Part shown: positions 47,101 through 58,700 of the stretch, in pieces
Layout: each line of letters begins with the position of its first letter
How positions within the stretch are numbered: position 1 is the stretch's first letter
NCBI GenBank assembly: GCA_028095005.1
Contig: CM051462.1
Location: forward strand, 235,122,473 to 235,186,472
Length of the DNA: 64,000 nt
Direction of reading: 5' to 3'
DNA from: Rhynchospora pubera
Taxonomy: Eukaryota > Streptophyta > Magnoliopsida > Poales > Cyperaceae
Program-made: the position numbers and the translations under genes
Notes under the pieces: model-generated
Told to the model about the DNA's origin: nothing
The model's database searches: none
The model's input: only the letters and a program-made list of their open reading frames with translations

Positions 47101-48563
47101 TGACAGTTACACCTGATCTGAAGTTGGGGGATGATGGGATCTTGTTACATGTTGATTTGGCAAAGGGCAAGAGGCGGTTAGGAGGGTCTGCTTTGGCTCA
47201 GGCTTTTGATCAAATAGGTAATGAGTGCCCTGATTTGGATGATGTGGCATATCTCAGAAGAACATTCAATGCTGTTCAGGAGTTGATTGGGGAGAGGTTG
47301 ATATCTGCTGGTCATGACATCAGTGATGGAGGTATCCTTGTTAGTATACTTGAAATGGCATTTGCGGGAAATTGCGGGGTTAAAGTGGATCTCAGATCAA
47401 ATGGATATGGTCTCTTCCGAACACTATTTGCTGAAGAATTGGGTCTAATTGTAGAAGTCAGTTCCAAAAATATCAATACAGTTATGGAGAAATTTAAAGA
47501 GTTTGACTTGTCTAGCAAAATTATTGGCAAGGTCACTTGTTCTCCAATTATAGACCTTTCCATTGATGGAGAATCCCAACTGAAGGAAGAAACAGCCTTA
47601 TTAAGGGACTTGTGGGAAGAGACCAGTTTCCAACTGGAGCAACTGCAAAGGCTCGCTTCCTGTGTAAACCTTGAGAAAGACGGCCTTAAGTACCGAAAAA
47701 CCCCAAATTGGTCTCTGTCATTCACACCCAAGTTCACTGACCCAAAAACTTTAAATTTGAAACATAAACCGAAAGTAGCTATAATTCGTGAAGAAGGGAG
47801 CAATGGGGATCGAGAAATGGCGGCGGCGTTTCATGCAGCAGGTTTTGAGCCGTGGGACGTGACAATGGCAGACTTATTGGATGCTAAAATCTCACTGGCT
47901 GACTTCCGTGGAATTGCCTTTGTTGGTGGATTTAGTTATGCTGATGTACTCGACTCCGCAAAGGGTTGGTCAGCCTCCATTCGGTTCAACAAACCTTTAT
48001 TGGATCAGTTCCAAGAGTTCTATAACCGACCTGATACATTCAGTCTTGGAGTCTGCAATGGATGCCAGCTCATGGCCTTATTGGGTTGGGTACCAGGTTA
48101 TGGCTCGACAACAGATGTTTCCCAACCAAGGTTCATCCACAATGAATCTGGTCGATTTGAGTGCAGATTTAGTAGTGTCACCATTGGGAATTCACCAGCT
48201 ATCATGTTTCAGGGAATGGAAGGATCCAGTCTGGGTGTTTGGGCCGCACATGGGGAGGGCAGGGCGTTCTTCCCGGACAGTTCAGTATTGGATAGGGTAT
48301 TAAACTTGAATCTGGCTCCTGTAAGGTATTGCGATGATGAGGGAAAGGTAACGGGCTTGTACCCTTTCAACCCAAATGGGTCACCAGAGGGAATAGCTGC
48401 ACTCTGCTCACCTGATGGGCGACATTTGGCAATGATGCCACATCCGGAGCGTTGCTTTATGATGTGGCAGTATCCATGGTACCCCAGTGATTGGCAGGTT
48501 GAGAAAACTGGGCCCAGTCCATGGCTGAAGATGTTTCAAAATGCACGTGAATGGTGCGGTTAG
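44152..48563 (+). CDS. PUR4: Phosphoribosylformylglycinamidine synthase (FGAM synthase), organellar
   Basis: Two coding exons: 44152-44196 and 44376-48563, about 1410 aa. The enzyme makes FGAM from FGAR, glutamine and ATP, the fourth step of purine synthesis. The first ~75 residues are Ser/Lys/Arg-rich with few acids, like the plastid/mitochondrial transit peptide of plant PUR4. The FGAM-synthase body shows NSEHSRHWFFNG and AETHNFPCAVAPYPGAETG. The C-terminal glutamine amidotransferase has the nucleophile in GVCNGCQ (Cys about 1242) and the His/Glu pair in MMPHPER (His about 1371, Glu about 1373). The length fits the large single-chain form. The ATG at 44152 is chosen because exon 1 reads in frame into the transit region. 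Three long antisense frames are shadows. Confidence 0.96.
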
Positions 48564-50144
48564 AAAGAGGTACTTGTTTTTGATGTTATGTCTGATTTCT
48601 ATTATTTTATAAAACTTAAATGTATAGTATAATAATACTGAAGAACTGGGCCTTTCTCATATCTGTTGTTAATATGCGGGAATTCAAGTGTGGTTTGCAA
48701 TGTGAAACATAATTTCATGAATAAATCTAATAATTGTGTGATTCTCTCGTAGCTGTTCAGAATGTGTCCTTTAGTTTCTTCCTGCTGTACAAATTGTATA
48801 CTGAAGTTTTAACTTTGAAGGTTACATTGTTTCTCATAATTTTAAGATAATGCGAGACCCTTTTGTATATTTCTCATAATATTCTGATTGAGCCCTTTTG
48901 ACCTTTTCTTCACATAATCATGTGTTAGCTGCACAGGTGGATAATAATATCATACTTGTGAAAAGCACCAAGTACTTTATCACATCAGCAAATAGTACCC
49001 ACATCAAATTTTGAAACTGCAACTTACTGTCATCTTATTAAAGGAAAAAGTGCATACCATTACAATTGCTGTGGATTTATATGTCTTTGTTTTTTTTACT
49101 TTAAGCAAATAGTCATGCAATTGAAATAGTATGAATAAAGTTAAGAGTATTAGGGTAATTAAGTATTTTTGCTTCTATTCCTGATATCAATTATTATCTT
49201 CTCTGCTTTTGGAAATAACCCAAAATTGTTGGATACTGTCTGCAAAAGTTGCAAGATAATAGGTTCAGTTGTGGAAATTCTTGTCTACTTGATCACAATT
49301 TTGTGTATATATTTAATTAATCAGAGACGTTCCTTTTGCTCTTTTATCTTTGAGTCAATAATCTGAACACAAGTTCTAGTAAAGTATACGATTTTACAAA
49401 GCACCACATATGTGCTTTATTCCTGAACTCAGATGCAGCCCGCGACTAGCCTGAGGACAGTTATAATTGGCTCATATTTTCTATCATTCATTAGGTTTTT
49501 TCAGATGCTGATTTTTGGAACTTTTTTTTTTTTTTTTTGAAGGGAATTGGATACATTGCTTCTCATACTGTTTTGTTGCACGGTGTTCTTTAAAGATGAG
49601 GAAATTGGTGGCAGTTTTTTGCATTACCCTACATCATGAACCAGAGATATAATGGTTAGCTATTCAATTCTATTTCTCAAAAAAGGAATAATAAGGTTTA
49701 TTCACATTTTGTGAAGCAAGATATGCTTGTGCGAAATTGTGGTTACTCTTTGATCTATGGGAAATTAAATAATATTGGGTTGAATTTCATTTTGGCCAAT
49801 TTCAGAATTTAAAGTTGGAATCCTGCCTTGCTAATTGTGGACAAAAATACACAAATGATGATATTATTGTTATTGCGATTTTAATTTGGTAACTAGCACT
49901 ATCTACACTTCTAGACTCAGAATTTTACATATATTTCAACTTAAATTTCAAAATTTATATAATGTGGCTATACTTAAAAAGTCATACAAATTTGGCCATT
50001 TTTTGATAAAATAGTATTTTTATGTTTGTGGACGTTTTATGAGATTGATGGTTGTTTTTTCGCTGTAATTATAAAAACATTAAGACATGTTTAAAAAAAT
50101 AATAATTGTTACTGGATGCCTCGATGTGCCTGATATAGCACAAT

Positions 50145-50287
50145 GGCTCCGTTTGGATAGGTGTGGGAAAAAGGGAAGAAGTGAGAAGAAGTATTGGGAA
50201 GTGTGTAACTTTGTGAATAATTTGGATTATTTATAATTTATTTCTTCTCTTCTTTCTATCTTCTTCTCAACGCATCCAAACGGTGCC
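50145..50287. mobile_element. Tourist-like MITE, 143 bp
   Basis: The terminal inverted repeats GGCTCCGTTTGGAT and ATCCAAACGGTGCC are flanked by the 3-bp repeat AAT on both sides. The interior is the reverse complement of the copy at 50401. Length, termini and the 3-bp duplication fit the PIF/Harbinger (Tourist) class. Confidence 0.8.
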
Positions 50288-50400
50288 AATAAGAAGTTTT
50301 CTTTAACTTTAAGGCATATTATTTTTCTAACTTTAAGATGCATGTTTAAGTATGGTTACGAATAATTTGTTTCCAGAAACTTCTTAAAAATACTACTTTA

Positions 50401-50536
50401 GGGTGCGTTTGGATCGTTGGAAGAAAGAATAAGAAGAAGGAAGAAGAAAAAAAAATATAAACAATTCAAACTCTTCACAAAGTTACACACTTCCTAATAC
50501 TTCTTCCTTTCTTCCCACATCTATCCAAACGGAGCC
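50401..50536. mobile_element. Tourist-like MITE, 136 bp
   Basis: The ends GGGTGCGTTTGGAT and ATCCAAACGGAGCC are flanked by the target duplication TTA (50398-50400 and 50537-50539), the signature of PIF/Harbinger elements. It lies 113 bp from a related copy in opposite orientation. Confidence 0.85.
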
Positions 50537-51054
50537 TTACTGAATGAACATGCATGATGCATCTGCTTAATTTTCTATTCAACAATTTCAACAAGCACGA
50601 AAGATTGTCTATTTATTTGACTGCAAAAGAGTTATTTTTTTTCTTTTTACCCTTTTTGAAAGCGAAAGCTGAAAGGCCGTAGGCGACTGGAAGAAAGCTC
50701 ATACAAAGATAGGTCTTGTTAGTTGTTACTTTGATCGGATACAAGAGAAGTTCAATATTTTCTGCAGCCTTGACCAACTATTAGATCTCTTGTTTTCATT
50801 TGTATATATCAAAATTTATTGCTGACGACTGCACTTTTAAATTAAATCTAAAAGAATCCACTACACATTTTAGTTTCACAGTTTAGGTTATAATGAATCT
50901 TGTTTTGCTTAGCTGGTTGGATATTCATCGCTTCACCACGCCAACGCTGTGTACCCACCAATGGGCAATGGACTAACACAACACATTGCTGAGTCACACG
51001 AAGACAAGACCTACCCGTAACTCCGACCCACCTAGACAGTAGACACCAGTCCAT

Positions 51055-51063
51055 ACACGTGGC
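51055..51063 (+). promoter_or_regulatory. ABRE/G-box-like ACACGTGGC
   Basis: This is an exact match to the strong ABA-response/G-box form, about 1 kb upstream of the HPPD start. Together with ACGTGACGTG at 52031-52040 it could link HPPD to ABA or stress signalling. The sequence match is seen; the function is inferred. Confidence 0.35.
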
Positions 51064-52030
51064 CTCGTGACATTCTCTCTCTAAAATTCACCACCTCTGC
51101 AATTATCCAATTGTAAATTTGTGTAATTTTGTTTTCCTTGTCCGAAAAGGTTCCAATCCTTCAAATATGAACAATCGAATAACCAATTAAATAACTTTAA
51201 ATTAAAATATTTTTATCAAGTTTGATAGATGATCCATGGACCCATGGTACAATAATTCATGTTGCAAACAGCTTTACGCTTAAAAAATTGTCTTACAGGC
51301 ATTTTTTATTCAATAATTTACATTAAGCTCTTTTTACTGTTTCAACAAGTTTATTGAAAATCATCTTTCTACTTCAAAGAAAATATGAGAAATAGTAACA
51401 TTTACTCTTGCAATAAAAATTTGAATGATCAAAATAAATTGAATTAAGAAATAAGACTTTTACACTTCCTTTGTCCTAAATTAATTCACTTTCATCCAAT
51501 GCCCTTATTCATTCAAGTATACAAATATATATGTTATCAAGCTAGTATTTTTTTTAGTTCTTTTTTTTATAATTAAATTAGCATTTTTATCGGCACAACT
51601 AAAAAATTATAATATAATGAAATACTCCTGGATTAATCAAAAGTCTCGTATCATTATCAGAATCCGAATATATTAATACGTTAATTAATATTCACACACA
51701 CACATATACATAGATATTGAAATAAAAAATTATAAAGGAAATTCTACCATAGTTGAATTTTTTTATTATATCGACTCAAATCTAGATTATTCGTTCGGAA
51801 TAATGAACTACAGTAATTGATTAGAGCTCGACTGGACCTTAAAAACTCGTCAGCACAAATTTTTTGAAAAGCAGACACAAATGACAAATTGCAAATTTTA
51901 AAATTCTAAAAAATAATAGACGATCCAGTCCCATGACTTAAAACACCTCGCTTTATCTCTAACACCCACCCCCAGCTAAAACTCCTCACTCTGACACCAA
52001 GTACACTACCTTAGTACGCCTCAAACACAC

Positions 52031-52040
52031 ACGTGACGTG
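52031..52040 (+). promoter_or_regulatory. Overlapping ACGT-core elements before HPPD
   Basis: ACGTGACGTG gives two ACGTG cores in 10 bp, only ~28 bp before the start codon, so probably in the 5' leader or core promoter. bZIP factors bind ACGT cores. Whether this copy is used is unknown. Confidence 0.3.
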
Positions 52041-52067
52041 ACATCTCTACTAAGTACAAACTCCACC

Positions 52068-54382
52068 ATGGGAGCTACACAGGAGCAAGACTCAGCCATG
52101 CAACCTCCCAACCCTTCTAGTTTCAAGCTTGTTGGGCACAAGAACTTCGTCCGGTCCAATCCCCGGTCCGACCGGTTCCCGGTTCTCGGCTTCCACCACA
52201 TAGAATTCTGGACCAGCGACGCCTCTGCTGCTGCCGGCCGCTTCTCCTTTGGTCTTGGCATGCCTCTTACGGCCAGGTCTGACCTCTCCACTGGCAACCC
52301 CGTTCATGCCTCCTACCTTGTCCAGTCTGGCTCCTTGAAATTCCTCTTCACCGCGCCGTATGGTGCTGGTGCTGTGGGTTTTGCTGGAGGTGGTGTTGCC
52401 GCCATACCTTCCTTTGACGCGGATGTGTGTAGGAAGTTCTTTGTCGATCATGGGCTAGCTGTACGGGCAATAGCTATACAGGTTAGTAGGTAGTCTTAAT
52501 TAGTAGTAATAAATTAATAATACTGCATTGGCTTGAACTAAAAATTCCAAGTTTTAAGTAGTAGAGAAGTAATAAGGCCAAGCTGCATGTCACTAGGAGT
52601 TCTTGGGTATTTATTATAACCAGTGGTACTTTCCAACTTGGGATTTATTACTTGTGTAGTTGTGTTTTATGTGTTTAAAGTTCGAGGCTTCAAGGCAGTC
52701 TATTTTGTGTGCATAGCAATTTATATTTTCATATTTTTTAATTTTTGGTGGGATAAGCCCTGAAGAATGCGAAACAAATTCCTTCCAACTTCCAAGGAAA
52801 GGCAGAGAGAGAGAGAGAGAACGGTTTAAAACAATTTTCACTAATCAAGGGAAAAAAAATTTCATTTAATTTCAGGACTCTGATAATTTGCATTTTAATT
52901 TCCTTACAAATAGTGACGCATTATAGTTGTAAGAACATACCTGCATTTTGGGTGTTAGCCAATATGTAGTTCCTAAACCGAACCAAATATTTGACAGGTT
53001 GAAAATGCAACAGAGGCATTTGAAGTAAGTGTTGCCAATGGCGCAATCCCATCCTTTGCTCCTAGACAGCTCTCTGAAGGTTTCACCATGGCCGAGATAT
53101 CCCTGTATGGCGACGTTGTGCTTCGTTTCATCTCGCTCCCTAAAGACAACACTCAAAATGCCCATTCGTTTCTTCCTTGCTTTGATGATGTATCACCAGC
53201 CTTCTCTGACTTTGGGCTGAAGCGGCTTGATCATGCAGTTGGCAATGTGCCAAATTTGGCGGAGACAGTGGCATATATTGCGAAATTCACTGGGTTCCAT
53301 GAATTTGCTGAATTTGTGGCTGAGGATGTGGGCACAGCTGAGAGTGGGCTTAATTCGGTGGTGCTTGCAAATAATGAAGAGACAGTGCTAATACCTTTAA
53401 ATGAGCCTGTTCATGGTACCAAGCGCAGGTTAGTGTTATGCACATTTCTTCAAATATAGTACTAGTGTTCTTCACAATGCGATTCCATATCTCTCCTTAT
53501 ATATTTTTTTCTTTTTTTTTTAAATTCAAATTTAGTTGACTGACTTTTGTCGGCCTTTCGCAAAATAGATTGGATGTTTTGCTGATTATGCATAGTAGGT
53601 CCTAATATTCATTAGCTTAATATCCCTGGAATGTTTATTTGGCAGGAGCCAGATACAGACCTATTTAGACTACAACTGTGGGCCTGGTGTGCAACACCTG
53701 GCATTATCGACAAATGACGTTCTGAAGACACTTAGACAGATGCAGGCTCGCACGGCACTGGGGGGATTTGAATTCATGCCCCCACCTCCCCCAAACTACT
53801 ATGATGGTGTCCGACGACGTGCTGGGGATGTTTTGTCAGAAGAACAGATTAAAGAGTGCCAGGAGTTGGGTGTGCTTGTGGATAGGGATGATCAAGGGGT
53901 TTTACTACAAATATTCACTAAGCCTGTTGGTGACAGGTACTATTATTGATTTTTGTTTTCAATAATCAATATCATTAATGTGCAGTTTGCTCTAAAGCTT
54001 TTACAATTTCCAAATTAAGTGAAATTTAATATTAGATACCAATTGCTCTGATTTAGTCTGATACTCCAATGGTGGATTTTACAGACTGCTTTGATTTGGC
54101 CTGCGATTATTTTGATGAAATTTTTTTTTTTCAAAATAGAATAAATTCGTACATATAAATGTTAGCATTTCACTTGATTTCTGTCTTCAACACAGGCCAA
54201 CTATATTTGTGGAGATAATACAACGGGTCGGGTGCATGTTGAAGGATGAAGAAGGCAGGGAGTACCAGAAGGGTGGATGCGGTGGATTTGGTAAAGGCAA
54301 TTTCTCTGAATTATTCAAATCAATTGAGGAATATGAGAAATCTCTTGAAGCTAAACAAGCTACTGCAGTAGCAGCCGTGTGA
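52068..54382 (+). CDS. HPPD: 4-Hydroxyphenylpyruvate dioxygenase
   Basis: Four exons (52068-52481, 52998-53428, 53646-53936, 54196-54382) join in frame with GT-AG borders to about 440 aa. The start ATG has a good context (CCACCATGG). The enzyme converts 4-hydroxyphenylpyruvate to homogentisate, giving tyrosine breakdown and the head group of tocopherol and plastoquinone. The Fe(II) facial triad is visible: His about 217 in KRLDHAVGN, His about 299 in GVQHLALST and Glu about 385 in IFVEIIQR. The C-terminal gating segment GGFGKGNFSELFKSIE is intact. No convincing plastid transit peptide is seen; the N-terminus is short and polar, as in other plant HPPDs of cytosolic type. The last intron begins at GGTACTATTATTG, where reading on would hit a stop at once. 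Confidence 0.97.
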
Positions 54383-55780
54383 AAAAAAAAACGTTGAATA
54401 ACAAATAATCAATTGATTGCTTGACTATGTATATGTGCATGAATATATATTATTGATTAATAAATGTTTTAATGAAAATAAGACGTGGAATTTTGGGTTA
54501 TTGAAAGACTAATTATTGGAGAACTATGAACTTTCATACATGAGTAATATTTTCATTTATCTGGATTATTGAGAACAATTTTATAGGGTACATCATATCC
54601 ATTTAATCTATTATTTATAGGGTACATCATCTCCCAATTGAAAGTATATCAGTTTGAATCAGATACAAGGGAAAACTTATTAGATACCGGGTACATCCAG
54701 CAGTACAGGCTGCATTGATACAACACTACAATCTGCAACTAGGCACGGCATGTCATAACATGATCATGCCATAATTAAACTAAGACGATTAATCTACCCA
54801 TAATTCGGATTAAATAAGCAATTCAATCCGGATTCGGTTGGGTGTTACTTTATAATCCATTGGTATTGGTTTCTCAACAGTTGATGCAGTTTGTGTATCA
54901 TTCCTCCTACAAGGCCAATATTTGATTTGCAAAGATTTTTCATTTTAAATAGTAGTCTAATTCATAAATTATGACAAATCACGGGAATGTCTCGAATGCA
55001 TAGCAGTAGGCTGGCTGCTGGCATTATCCCTAGAGGACAAAGGCCATTTACCAATTACCACATTACTCTTCTGACTTATTCAGTCACGGGATTCTTTCGA
55101 AGATCGAGAAAATACATCGCCTCCTTCAAATATAATTAACATTAACAATATTTTTGTATGATTATATATTCTTATTATTACTCGTTTTTGGCATTTTTAT
55201 AGGAATAATAAACTAATTAAATGAAAGTTCATAGATAAGTAATATTTTGGATGATTCCTTTATCATGTTACTCGTTTTTAGCATATAAGAATAAACTTAT
55301 AAAATCACCATTCATAAACGACTAATGTGATACGAATATTATTTGTATGCGGATGTTGAAGTTTATAAGAACTAGCAATTTTATATCCGTATTACTGTAG
55401 AATCTACGAATTTTTCTAGTTTACTTCTAATAGTAATATTTTGACATATCACTTACATTATAAAACACATTTCCAAATCATGTCTGTTCCCTTCCACTTA
55501 TTTTGAACAGGGAAATACTTCAATTCTGATTAAGTTAGCACCAGAAAAATCGAGCCAAGAGATTACTCACAAAATTGTACCTTACATTCTGTTCTTCATT
55601 CATGTCACATAAAGCACCGGGATACGCATCATAACAAGTAATCAAATTTATGCAAGGGCCAACGAAGGTATGGTTCTCAAATCCTTTTAAAGCACAAACC
55701 TCTTCTAGATACAAGATCCAAAAATTTTCTACTCATTAATGTACCTCACAACTACATATAACGAGTTAATTGCACAAAAT
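54383..55780. other. Intergenic DNA between convergent HPPD and CYP59
   Basis: Both genes end here, so it should hold their two 3' UTRs and poly(A) regions. AATAAATG near 54460 is a plausible poly(A) signal for HPPD. The rest is AT-rich without coding signal. Confidence 0.6.
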
Positions 55781-58700
55781 TTACCTTCTATTATCTCGCT
55801 CTTCCCTCTCCCTGTGAGCCCTCTTGTCACCATCTCTATTATGACGATGTCCCTCATGATGCTTATATCTATCTCTCTCCCCACTTCCCTTCCTATAGTC
55901 TCTCTCGTCTCTCCTTCGATCTCCACCCTCGTCTCTCTCTCGACTCTTATACTCTCTACTTTCTATCTCCTTTCTCCTCCGGTTTTCATCCTCCCCTCTG
56001 TCTCTACTCTTATGACCTCTCTCTTCTTCATGATACCGACTCTTATGACCTCTCTCTTCTCCATCATACCGACTCTTATGACCTCTCTCTTCTCCATCAT
56101 ACCGACTCCTATAATCTCTCTCTTCTTCATTATTCTGACTACGATGATGGCCTCTGTCTGAGTCTTTGTGGTCACGGTCTTTTCTTGTTGACTCTTCATG
56201 AACTCTTCGTTTCTTGTGTTCTCTATCTAACCTATCTTCATCAAATACCATGTCATACCTGCATAGAGAAAAGAGATGAGGGAGGAGGTACAATTTGGGA
56301 TCAGATACTCTACCTAATGAAGCTCGTATGTCTGAATATGACACTAGTTCATCTAGTGCCAAGTTCACCAATCACTTTGTTTTTGTATGTTATCATTGTA
56401 TTTAAACAACATCTCTAAGAGGCCCTAGTTGGATATTTGCGGTAGGCAGGTTGTGGCTAAAGTTCTGAATTCTTAATTCAGATTATATAACTACTGTGGA
56501 AAAATTGAGAAGAGCAGTGCATTTCATCTGAGCTACAATATGTTATGTGTGCGTACGTGCGCCTGTGTGTGGACATGTGTGCATGAGAGAGAGAGAGAGA
56601 GAGAGATACTTGTGATTATTATGACCACCACGTTGGGTGTTTTCATCCTTCAGAACATATTTTTTCCCATCTTTCTCTCCATCACAATCCTTCGCATAAT
56701 GATCAGTAGCACCACATTTGAAACACCCACCTGCAAATTTGTGCATTTTCCAAAGTCACTTTTATTTATTGAAGACAGAGAAGAATATCACTAGAACAAA
56801 ACAAATGCATGGCAAATCATAATTTCCATAAGATGGGTCAAAGGATAAACCAAGGTCACTACTAGCAGAAGTTGAAGGATTTTTTCTCAGGTCTTGTAAG
56901 GAGTGGAATTATATTCTAACTTATCAAGCCCAATTTAACATGCAAATAAGTGCAAGTTTGGGTTAAATTGAGGTTTTGGATACATGGTAGTACATTTTCC
57001 ACAAATATTTAATGCAAAAAACTGACAATCAGTTGGTATGGTCTGTGAATTCTGTTTTTGCAGCTTTAACATGTGATATGTTTCCAGAATACAAGAACTT
57101 TTTAAAGTTTCTTAACTCTGGCACCATAGCATTCCATTATAGCATGTCCTGCAGCCATTTATGTTGAGATATCCGATGGAAGAATTGTTACTCAAAAAAG
57201 TAGAAAACAGTCTAAAACAAACAGCTTTAACCAACCTTTATCTTTTTGGTTTTTCTTTCCATGTCTATATTGGCCCCAAAGCTTTGAAACACTCTGACTA
57301 AAATCCACATGGATTCTTCGGTCATCTATGAGAGTGTTATCCATCTGTAACAGAAAAACTGTTTCAATTTAACCCAGTTTGTAAACAAAACCAATTACTA
57401 TTTTAATTCTAATGCTCTTAAAGAAGGAATGATCAGAATTTGTGTTTATTAAGGCTGCCAGTGAATGGATCCAGGATTTTCATAATGATATCTTTGGTAT
57501 TCTACAGTCATTATCTTCTGTGGTGTAAAATGAAGAAAATTTAAACAAAGTAACACTCAAAATAAGTAAACACTTGCCTTGAAGTACGCCCTTTCACAAT
57601 CTTCTTTCTTCTCAAATTCTGAAGAACAAAGATTTAACATGTGCTTATAACTCTAATACAATAAGATATTCGTAGATCAGACATAAATAAAAAAAATTAA
57701 ACATGGAGAAAGAGATAAAATCTTACCTATAAATGCGTAGCATAAGCTATCACCTGTCTTATAATCCCGGATAATCTCTGCTCTGAAGACCCACAGTCAC
57801 AAACAGAAACATAAACAAATGCAAGAGTAAAAATGCAAAAAATGTTGGTAAAAGACGGGAATGTAAGAAAAAAAAAGACAGAAAAATAACTTACGAAGTA
57901 ACAGTGCCAAAACGAGAGAAGATGGTGAACAGATCCTCATCCTAAATAAAATAACATGAGAAAAAAAGAATGAACAAGCAAACATAAACACAATAAGAAG
58001 TAGGATCGTACTGATGGTAACCGAACTTCGTTATTTTAGTGAATTTATGTACTCTCCAAAAATAATTGCAAATTCTCCCAGTACAGAAGGACATATTTAC
58101 ATTTTTTTTTTCTCAGCAGACATTCAAATTTCAATCAAGTATTTGTATTGACAAGATGTATCACGAATCTTAAATAATACAAGTTATATGGGTACTCCTT
58201 TCGTGGAACACCTTGTGCAAGTAACTTAAAATACCTCAGTAACTGGGTTCAATTTGCAAACAAATAAAACATTATCAGGAGGTTTGATTTCTGCATCTGG
58301 AATATCACCGATCTGAAACAAAAAAAAAAAAAATTAAATCCATAGTCAGGTAACCAAATTGCAAAGGAACTGTATTGCATAATATCAGGAAAGGGAGAAA
58401 AAAGTGTTCAACTAAAAATTCACAGGGTATATCTAAGAGATTTCCATAGTCTTTGATGCTTTAGATGGTGACTTTTGAAAAGCTGATCAGCCCATTTTTC
58501 ACAACACCAACCAGGTACAGAAATATCTAATTTTATCAAAGCTATTATTCGTTTTTTTTTTTTTGGGAAAAAAAGTATCAATCTAAAGGTACTTTTATAT
58601 TGAATTTCAAAACTATCTATCCAGACGGCAATATTAACCAAAAAAAGAGGTAATAGAAAGAATAACAAAAAAAGAGGCAACATAATACCAAATATAAGAT

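Larger units (their letters stand above)
48564..52067. other. Intergenic DNA, purine gene to HPPD
   Basis: This contains the 3' UTR of the upstream gene, AT-rich DNA, two MITEs (50145-50287, 50401-50536) and the HPPD upstream region. The 65-68-codon frames here have no recognisable product. Confidence 0.6.

Noticed and set aside
45807..48303. Several open frames of 90-160 codons antisense to, or in other frames of, the purine gene
   Set aside because: They overlap a conserved long ORF, have no independent motifs and are explained by its codon composition.
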